Part shown: in pieces, positions 15,701 to 19,645 of the stretch | Layout: every line of letters begins with the position of its first letter | How positions within the stretch are numbered: position 1 is the stretch's first letter | DNA from: an uncultured Pseudoflavonifractor sp. | GTDB taxonomy: Bacteria; Bacillota; Clostridia; Oscillospirales; Oscillospiraceae | Assembly: GCA_947565875.1 (NCBI GenBank) | Contig: CANOHR010000005.1 | Coordinates: forward strand, 1-19,645 | DNA length: 19,645 nucleotides | Direction of reading: 5' to 3' | Position numbers and translations under genes: made by a program | The notes under the pieces: generated by a model | Told to the model about the DNA's origin: nothing | What the model saw: only the letters and a program-made list of their open reading frames with translations | Databases searched by the model: none

Positions 15701-17706
15701 ATCAGGACGGTATTGCGCCCGGAAGCGTTACTACCCTTTATTCCTCGGTTCTCCTTCCTCTGGAGAAGATCGGGCAGGGGTTTTACGGAGAAATGGCTCA
15801 TGTAAAGGTATATAACAAGGCCCTCTCCGCCCAGGAAGTGGCCGACGGGGTGGCCGGAACAGACGATGGGCTGGTGAATGTGGCGCAAAACGCCCTGGCG
15901 GGTGGTGATTCCTATGCTCCGGGAGATGGGGGAGGACAGGATAACGCCGTGCAGCGGGTCTGCATTGCCATGAAGGCGGTGGACGGTGAGGCATTTACTG
16001 CCGATACGGGAGATGACTCCTCGGAAATGTGGTCTTATTGGCAGGGGGATCACGCCGACAGCTCTCTTACCCTGGATCTGGGGCAGACAAGAGCGATCTC
16101 CCGGATAGATATTCAGTGGCGGTCTGACGGGATCGGAAGCGGTGTGAAATTCCAGGCCTCCGAAGACGGTAAGGTTTGGAGGGACATAAAGACCGTTTCC
16201 GGCAATACTGAGGCCCGGCAAAGCGTTTTGTTGGATGCGCCGGTGGAGACCCGTTATCTTCGTATGCAGGGCGTCAGCGGAAGCAGGTATAGGCTTCAAG
16301 AATTGCTGGCCTACGAGAGCGTGGACAAAACAGAACTTGTGGATAAACTGTTGGAGGCGGAAAAAACGGCGGCGGAGCGAGGCCTTGGGTTTGAAAGTGA
16401 GGGGGAGAGGGACAGAGCGTTTTTTGCCGCTATAGTGCTGGCCAGAGCGGTAAAAGAAAGTCCCTTGTCCACCCGCTCCGATGTGGAAAAGGCGCTTGCG
16501 AGACTGGAGGAGGCCGGGAGGGAGCCGACGCCTGTATCGGTTACCGGGGTGAAACTGGAGAAAGAACAGATATCTCTGAAGGTGGGGGAGAAGACAGTCC
16601 TTTCCGCCCTTGTAGAGCCCGCTGACGCGGCGAATAAAGCGGTGGCCTGGAGTTCTGATAATATGGTGGTAGCCGAGGTGAAGGACGGAGAGATCACAGC
16701 CCTTTCCGCCGGCAGGGCTGTAATCACCGTCATCACCGACGACGGTGGTTTTACCGCCGCTTGCGTGGTGACGGTGACGGAACCGGAGCCTGAAAAGCCG
16801 GAAAAGCCTGCAGAGCCGGAAAAACCTTCTGTACCCTCCGGCGGCGGAGGAGGTTGGAGCGGCTCCGGCGGTCCGGCTACAGAGAAGAATAAGGACGGAA
16901 GCACCACTACGACCCGGATCGACACAGCCACCGGTACGGTGACTAAGACTACCCAATGGCCGGACGGTACGGAGGAGGTAGTGGTCACCAGGAAGGATGG
17001 CTCCACTGTCAGGACCATCACCGACCCCACAGGGAAAAAGGTGGAGAAGGCGGTCACGGCGGACAAGGACGTGACCATCACCGTTACCGGGGCGGAGGGA
17101 GAGCAGGTAGTCCGGGCGGAATTGCCTGCCGTGGTCCCGGCGCCGGAAAAGAGCTTTGTGGATGTACCCCGGGACCACTGGGCCTGGGAGGCCGTTCAGA
17201 CCGTGGCGGGCCTGGGACTGGTAAAGGGCGTGGGCGAGGATCGGTATGACGCCAGGGCCCTTATGACCCGGGGCTCCCTGGCGACGGTACTGTGCCGCCT
17301 TTCCAACGGAGCGCCCTCGGGTGAGACGGACTTTGCCGATGTGGACAGAAAGGGCTGGTATGCCGACGGTATTTCCTGGGCAGCCAAGAACAGCGTGGTT
17401 CAGGGAGTCGGCGGCGTTGGACAAAAGCTGTTCTGGCCCAACGATGTGATCACCAGAGAGCAGCTGGCGGTAATGCTGTGTCGGTATGCCGGACTGCTGG
17501 GTATGAATACCCAGGCGGAACGAGACGGCTTGGACCAGTTTGGCGACGGGGCTCAAATCAGCGAATGGGCCCTGGACGAGGTAGCCTGGTGCGTAGAGAA
17601 GGGTATTCTGCGGGGCAAGGGCAACGGAACCCTGGATCCGGGGGCGGATGTGAGCCGTGGCGAGGTAGCTATCATGCTTCAAAGGTTTGTGGAGTTAATG
17701 AGATAA
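12754..17706 (+). CDS. SLH-anchored multidomain GH20 beta-N-acetylhexosaminidase, main part
   Basis: Domains in order, numbered from the GTG at 12754: second discoidin-like domain (about 5-182); Ig-like linker (185-285); GH20 N-terminal alpha/beta domain (about 290-425); GH20 catalytic barrel (about 426-826) with R-G-I-K-L-D-V-A-R, L-H-I-N-D-N and the catalytic pair D634-E635 in H-I-G-A-D-E; LamG/concanavalin-like domain (about 838-1038); F5/8C domain (1039-1189); helical FIVAR-like stretch (1190-1260); Big2 domain (1262-1343); proline- and glycine-rich linker; K-D-G-S/T-G-T-V beta repeats (about 1376-1460); three SLH modules (about 1466-1650) for non-covalent attachment to the cell wall. GH20 enzymes remove terminal GlcNAc/GalNAc, or lacto-N-biose in some subfamilies, with substrate-assisted catalysis. 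The 12754 GTG has no ribosome-binding site. This is the continuation of 12069-12716 after the G7 frameshift. Confidence 0.92.
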   Translation: MPEEPIEGAWNLALRRSVTASSVANDAGPELTVDGETGAPQWNSEDMKNGSTTENDPQEPQWLRVDLGASGSRIDRIKLFYNMKVWPMVYEIQTSDTPGDNDSWETVVRVERSPYNGNVKNAFGQTIADETENMDTITTTSVPSLEMTGLKRYVRFYCEKVNTAAGGHNVNLREIEIYGVNENRHPPVDLAEVLALATASTVTAEGESVALPQAPDGAVLTVAGSSLKNVVGRDGVIGGKNIGPRDVTLLIRAWDVDDPAGYEEKNVTVAVPDHKDSYPAEWFPSVANPNPKPEVIPTIQEWYGYEGSAALTENSRIVFHDPANVGLQKAAEHMREDLAEICGLELPVVGGEDAGPGDIYMESLISDMYDLGDEGYLMRIHNGGVSIWANTYTGGLYGTITAEQILWQAEDRRTLPHGILRDYPAYEVRGIKLDVARTPYRYQQLKDYARIMLWYKMSEYDLHINDNDNANIDKGQATFDTHSGFHRLESETFPSLAAMSGTKHAGIPAELINEDYYNNNADYQGNPVYTKEQWSELAELTRGNGMRFLTEIDLPAHSLIYNQYARENPDAIDWLQGGTMPGESFTNNAGYLELLDLTGANKDRTLRFAKELWGEYTGGDEPVISGDVVHIGADEYWVHDTATNNAFALFADEMRKVIQENLGADTKIRMWGASTSSGSFRTAPQALNTTHAELARHYQLDVWSTAYENPEQRVREGYELVNCRDSFVYGNPGRGRRDVPNAEYLFYDWAPTMFGGTTLLLGEPNLLGAKVVIWGDQSQEGMTERDIHQRVLRSIAILSEKTWGGTEEDDTFSEYELRAARLAEGPGTQIAMELPSETSLVLDYDFHNLSTDGSTVFDASGNGYDGTVSGGTADGEGWLAFDGNTLISTPLKTLSYPYTLSFDLKLGAGNDEESSLFSGRDGRVQAAGHNGKLSADVNYFTRDLDYTLPTDGTAVNITIVGTFQAVRLYVDGRLVTFLSQKQDQDGIAPGSVTTLYSSVLLPLEKIGQGFYGEMAHVKVYNKALSAQEVADGVAGTDDGLVNVAQNALAGGDSYAPGDGGGQDNAVQRVCIAMKAVDGEAFTADTGDDSSEMWSYWQGDHADSSLTLDLGQTRAISRIDIQWRSDGIGSGVKFQASEDGKVWRDIKTVSGNTEARQSVLLDAPVETRYLRMQGVSGSRYRLQELLAYESVDKTELVDKLLEAEKTAAERGLGFESEGERDRAFFAAIVLARAVKESPLSTRSDVEKALARLEEAGREPTPVSVTGVKLEKEQISLKVGEKTVLSALVEPADAANKAVAWSSDNMVVAEVKDGEITALSAGRAVITVITDDGGFTAACVVTVTEPEPEKPEKPAEPEKPSVPSGGGGGWSGSGGPATEKNKDGSTTTTRIDTATGTVTKTTQWPDGTEEVVVTRKDGSTVRTITDPTGKKVEKAVTADKDVTITVTGAEGEQVVRAELPAVVPAPEKSFVDVPRDHWAWEAVQTVAGLGLVKGVGEDRYDARALMTRGSLATVLCRLSNGAPSGETDFADVDRKGWYADGISWAAKNSVVQGVGGVGQKLFWPNDVITREQLAVMLCRYAGLLGMNTQAERDGLDQFGDGAQISEWALDEVAWCVEKGILRGKGNGTLDPGADVSRGEVAIMLQRFVELMR

Positions 17707-17712
17707 AAACCA

Positions 17713-17741
17713 GTGGGGCCCAGTATCAGCTTGGGCCCCAC
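17713..17741. terminator. Perfect hairpin after the hexosaminidase gene
   Basis: GTGGGGCCCA (17713-17722) pairs perfectly with TGGGCCCCAC (17732-17741) around a nine-base loop, seven bases after the stop codon. On the plus strand it is followed by AAAGCC, not by a T-tract. On the minus strand it is followed by GTTTTTAT. Termination on plus may be inefficient or need a factor. The remaining bases to 17813 hold only the MATE promoter and ribosome-binding site. Confidence 0.6.
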
Positions 17742-17757
17742 AAAGCCGTATCTGTCC

Positions 17758-17786
17758 GTGCCAATAGAGGCTAGCTAAATTATACT
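17758..17786 (+). promoter_or_regulatory. Possible promoter of the MATE gene
   Basis: GTGCCA (17758-17763), which matches TTGACA at four of six positions, is followed by 17 bases and TATACT (17781-17786) in an AT-rich stretch. Transcription would start near 17793, about 20 bases before the ATG at 17814. Confidence 0.45.
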
Positions 17787-17813
17787 TATGCTATCATGGG
17801 GGAAGTTGCCTAT

Positions 17814-19184
17814 ATGCTGAAATTCAACACTCCGGAAGAAAAATTCCAGTGGCTTACCACCGCTCCTCTGCCCGGTCTTATCGGGCGCTTGGCGGTCCCT
17901 ACCATTATTTCCATGCTTATAACCTCCGTCTACAATATGGCAGACACCTACTTTGTAGGTTCTCTGGGCAAAAGCGCCCAAGGGGCGGTGGGAGTGGTAT
18001 TTTCCCTCATGGCGGTCATACAGGCTATTGGCTTTACCTTTGGAAACGGCTCGGGCAACACGGTTTCCCGGCTTTTGGGCCGCCAGGACCAGGCGGAAGC
18101 CGAGGCTGTTGCGGCGACCGGCTTTTTTACCGGGGTGGCGGCGGGAGGGGGGCTGGCGATACTGGGGCTTTTGTTTCTGGACCCCCTGGTCAGCGTCCTG
18201 GGGGCTACCGAGACCATTCTGCCCTATGCCAGAGACTACGCCCGGTATATTTTGATCGGCGCGCCCTGGATGGTGGGATCTCTGGTCCTTAACAACCTGC
18301 TCCGTTTTGAGGGCAATTCCACCCAGGCTATGCTGGGGATCACGACCGGCGGGATCCTGAACATGATCTTGGACCCGATCTTTATTTTCGGTCTGAACCA
18401 AGGGGTGGGAGGAGCGGCCCAGGCTACCATTATCAGCCAGGGGGTCAGCTTTTGCATCCTTCTTTATAATTCCGGACGGAAGGGCTCCCTGCCTATCCGC
18501 TGGAGTCGGTTTTCCCTGAAGGCAGAGCGGCTGTCTGCCATTATCCGGGGCGGTATGCCCGCCTTTTACCGCCAGGGTCTGGCCTCGGTGGCCTCTATCC
18601 TGTTGAACTGGGCGGCAAAGCCCTTCGGGGACGCGGCCATTGCCGCCATGGCTATCGTCAGCAAGGTAAATATGTTCTCCGGTTCTGCCCTTATTGGCTT
18701 TGGTCAGGGCTTTCAGCCGGTATGCGGTTTCAACTATGGGGCGGGATCCTATGACCGGGTGAGAAAGGGCTTTTGGTTCTGTGTAAAGATCGGCACGGTG
18801 GTGTTGGCGGTCATTGCCGGGGTAATGATCCTTATAGCACCACAGGTCGTTTACCGGTTCCAGAGAGCGGACCCTGAGGTGGTGGAGTTGGGCGCCGCGG
18901 CCCTTCGGTGTCAAATGCTGAGCCTGCCCTTCACGGCCTATGTTATTCTTAACAACATGATGCTCCAGACGGTGGGGGAGAATATGCGGGCCTCTATCCT
19001 GGCCATGGCCCGCCAGGGATTGTTTTTTGTGCCCCTCATTTTGATCCTGCCCCGATCCTTTCTGTTTTCGGGGGTCATGGCGGCCCAGCCCCTGTCCGAC
19101 GTCTGCGCCTTCCTGCTGGCAATTCCCCTCTCCACTGGATTTTTGCGAAAAATGAGAGCCATGGAAGAGAAGAAAAAGGCTTGA
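17814..19184 (+). CDS. MATE family efflux transporter
   Basis: The 456-residue protein has about twelve hydrophobic helices in two similar halves, the MATE layout. Typical elements are the N-terminal P-x-I-I-S-M-L-I-T-S-V-Y-N-M-A-D-T-Y-F-V-G segment, G-N-G-S-G-N-T-V-S-R-L-L-G-R in the first half, and G-F-G-Q-G-F-Q-P-V-C-G-F-N-Y-G-A in the second. MATE proteins export cationic drugs or metabolites in exchange for sodium ions or protons. The substrate cannot be told from sequence. I prefer the ATG at 17814 (M-L-K-F-N-T-P-E-E) because GGGGGAAG lies about ten bases upstream. The in-frame ATG at 17796 has no ribosome-binding site. The stop codon overlaps the -35 element of the RNA gene that follows. 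Confidence 0.94.
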   Translation: MLKFNTPEEKFQWLTTAPLPGLIGRLAVPTIISMLITSVYNMADTYFVGSLGKSAQGAVGVVFSLMAVIQAIGFTFGNGSGNTVSRLLGRQDQAEAEAVAATGFFTGVAAGGGLAILGLLFLDPLVSVLGATETILPYARDYARYILIGAPWMVGSLVLNNLLRFEGNSTQAMLGITTGGILNMILDPIFIFGLNQGVGGAAQATIISQGVSFCILLYNSGRKGSLPIRWSRFSLKAERLSAIIRGGMPAFYRQGLASVASILLNWAAKPFGDAAIAAMAIVSKVNMFSGSALIGFGQGFQPVCGFNYGAGSYDRVRKGFWFCVKIGTVVLAVIAGVMILIAPQVVYRFQRADPEVVELGAAALRCQMLSLPFTAYVILNNMMLQTVGENMRASILAMARQGLFFVPLILILPRSFLFSGVMAAQPLSDVCAFLLAIPLSTGFLRKMRAMEEKKKA

Positions 19185-19209
19185 AAAAAGGTTTTTAACG
19201 TGGTATTCT
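19181..19209 (+). promoter_or_regulatory. Sigma-A promoter of the structured RNA
   Basis: TTGAAA (19181-19186), exactly 17 bases, then TATTCT (19204-19209). The start point should fall at about 19216, where the first RNA stem begins. The -35 covers the stop codon of the MATE gene, so the RNA has its own promoter. Confidence 0.8.
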
Positions 19210-19319
19210 AGCCATAGGGAACGGACCACAAGTGCCTTGAGTGATGAAAGAACGCCTGCAAGGCCCCATGACCCGTGGATTGCCGTTTCTGAAATCATAT
19301 AAAAAAGGAGGAACAGTCT

Positions 19320-19415
19320 GTGGACATCTGCGGCCGAAGTACGGATCGGGACGGCGATGTTCCCTTGCGTGACAGCTTCTGCCCGCCGTTCCTCCTGAGT
19401 GAGGCACGGCGGTAA
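19320..19415 (+). CDS. Possible 31-residue small ORF inside the structured RNA
   Basis: A GTG at 19320 follows AGGAGG (19306-19311) with eight bases of spacing, an ideal ribosome-binding site after a run of A. The frame gives M-D-I-C-G-R-S-T-D-R-D-G-D-V and ends S-E-A-R-R at TAA 19413-19415. It has two cysteines, is charged, and has no signal peptide or membrane segment. The second half of the frame is also the left half of RNA domain 2, so ribosomes reading it would open that structure. The purine-rich stretch could equally be a conserved unpaired RNA element. I recognise no family. Confidence 0.35.
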   Translation: MDICGRSTDRDGDVPLRDSFCPPFLLSEARR

Positions 19416-19442
19416 GACGCTTTGCCCGTAAGGAAAACATCG

Positions 19443-19478
19443 CCCCGCCGGCAAAGGAACTTTGCCGGCGGGGTTTTT
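19443..19478 (+). terminator. Intrinsic terminator of the structured RNA
   Basis: A perfect 14-base-pair stem (19443-19456 with 19460-19473) has a GAA loop and is followed by TTTTT (19474-19478). Its first two bases also belong to the closing stem of RNA domain 2, so the two helices stack or compete at the junction. Confidence 0.95.
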
Positions 19479-19534
19479 GTCCCCATTGTGCTTCCTCGCT
19501 GTACTTACTTTTGAAAAGACAGGGGGAAAGAACC

Positions 19535-19597
19535 ATGGAAGATATGGAACTGGAGCGGGAGAGCCCTATTACCCAGTGGCAGGAATTGCTGGAATAA
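19535..19597 (+). CDS. Short ORF at window end, possibly frameshifted gene start
   Basis: The ATG at 19535 has AGGGGG about nine bases upstream. The frame reads M-E-D-M-E-L-E-R-E-S-P-I-T-Q-W-Q-E-L-L-E and stops at 19595-19597, after 20 residues. Another frame then stays open to the window edge and reads N-K-N-L-R-A-L-K-A-E-L-T-E-A-N-E-V, which continues the charged helical character. One extra A in GGAATAAG would join them. It could be a real 20-residue ORF or the start of a longer helical protein broken by a one-base deletion. I do not recognise it. Confidence 0.4.
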   Translation: MEDMELERESPITQWQELLE

Positions 19598-19645
19598 GAA
19601 TCTCCGGGCCCTGAAGGCGGAACTTACGGAAGCCAACGAGGTAGA

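Larger units (their letters stand above)
19216..19478 (+). ncRNA. Probable stand-alone structured RNA, family not recognised
   Basis: A consensus-like promoter and a perfect terminator bracket about 260 bases with extensive pairing. Domain 1: GGGAACGG (19217-19224) with CCGTTTCT (19283-19290, two G-U pairs), CCAC (19226-19229) with GTGG (19275-19278), and GCCTTG (19234-19239) with CAAGGC (19259-19264). A purine-rich single-stranded linker with AAAAAAGGAGG follows. Domain 2: GGCGATGTT (19353-19361) with AACATCGCC (19436-19444), GCGT with ACGC (19367-19370 with 19417-19420), CCGCCGT with ACGGCGG (19383-19389 with 19406-19412), and an apical CCTC/GAGG hairpin. Known classes such as 6S or raiA-type RNA are possible but I cannot confirm one. 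RNase P, tmRNA, SRP, T-box and common riboswitch motifs do not fit. It may be free-standing or a long leader of the ORF at 19535. Confidence 0.65.

Noticed and set aside
15595..17682. 695-codon open frame on minus opposite the C-terminal part of the hexosaminidase
   Set aside because: The plus strand encodes LamG, Big2 and SLH modules. The minus product is an R/G/H/L-rich shadow.
19307..19420. Resemblance to RNase P RNA (GAGGAA-AGTC and GGTAAGA segments)
   Set aside because: The two segments are too close together, the other conserved regions (such as ACAGAA and the 3' end) are missing, and the fold differs.
19353..19444. Fluoride riboswitch-like GGCGATG beginning
   Set aside because: The rest of the fluoride aptamer consensus, including the CTGATG part, is absent, and no fluoride exporter follows.
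17775..19454. 559-codon open frame on minus opposite the MATE gene and RNA
   Set aside because: It is a hydrophilic G/H/Q/R-rich translation complementary to a transmembrane protein, with no promoter or ribosome-binding site.

Overview
The window looks like chromosomal DNA of a GC-rich gut Clostridia, most likely Oscillospiraceae (the Flavonifractor/Lawsonibacter/Oscillibacter type). This is inferred from Gram-positive protein families (ClpE-like unfoldase, EcfA-EcfA-EcfT module next to truA, a DUF5711-type protein, SLH-anchored glycosidase), strong Shine-Dalgarno sites, canonical sigma-A promoters, and two families of short palindromic intergenic repeats that I associate with this group. No phage, plasmid, transposase, CRISPR array, tRNA or rRNA is visible.

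Layout. (1) 2-1990 (+) is the 3' part of a gene for a large protein of unknown function with a degenerate LytM/M23-like fold. A strong bidirectional terminator (2115-2157) separates it from everything that follows. (2) 2166-11763 (-) is a long same-strand cluster. In transcription order it holds a class I SAM methyltransferase, ecfA1, ecfA2, ecfT, truA, a DUF5711-like membrane-anchored beta-propeller, a CvpA-family membrane protein, pgsA and a ClpE-like AAA+ unfoldase. A near-consensus promoter (11798-11826) starts the cluster. ecfA2/ecfT and truA/DUF5711 are overlapping or almost touching, so they are probably translationally coupled. Palindromic repeats sit in the larger gaps (5401-5459, 8140-8165, 9879-9942, 10817-10884). 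(3) 12069-17706 (+) has its own divergent extended -10 promoter and encodes a huge surface glycosidase: signal peptide, two duplicated discoidin-like domains, GH20 catalytic domain, LamG-like domain, another F5/8C domain, Big2 domain and three C-terminal SLH modules. The reading frame is broken at a run of seven G (12704-12710). Six G would restore one 1878-residue protein. (4) 17814-19184 (+) is a MATE-family exporter. (5) 19204-19478 (+) is probably a free-standing structured RNA gene of about 260 nt, with a TTGAAA-N17-TATTCT promoter whose -35 overlaps the MATE stop codon, two nested-stem domains and a perfect intrinsic terminator. A 31-codon ORF with an ideal ribosome-binding site lies inside it. 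(6) A short ORF starts at 19535 and stops early, possibly by a second one-base frameshift, before the window ends.

How the parts work together. The minus-strand cluster is housekeeping: vitamin/metal uptake energising (ECF ATPases and T-component, with S-components presumably elsewhere), tRNA pseudouridylation, phosphatidylglycerol synthesis and protein quality control. The plus-strand right half is accessory: a cell-wall-attached N-acetylhexosaminidase for host or dietary glycans, an exporter and the RNA gene. Points most worth a second look are the RNA gene with its embedded small ORF, the G7 switch-like frameshift in the surface enzyme, and the two repeat families whose stem sequences change while their base pairing and flanks are kept.
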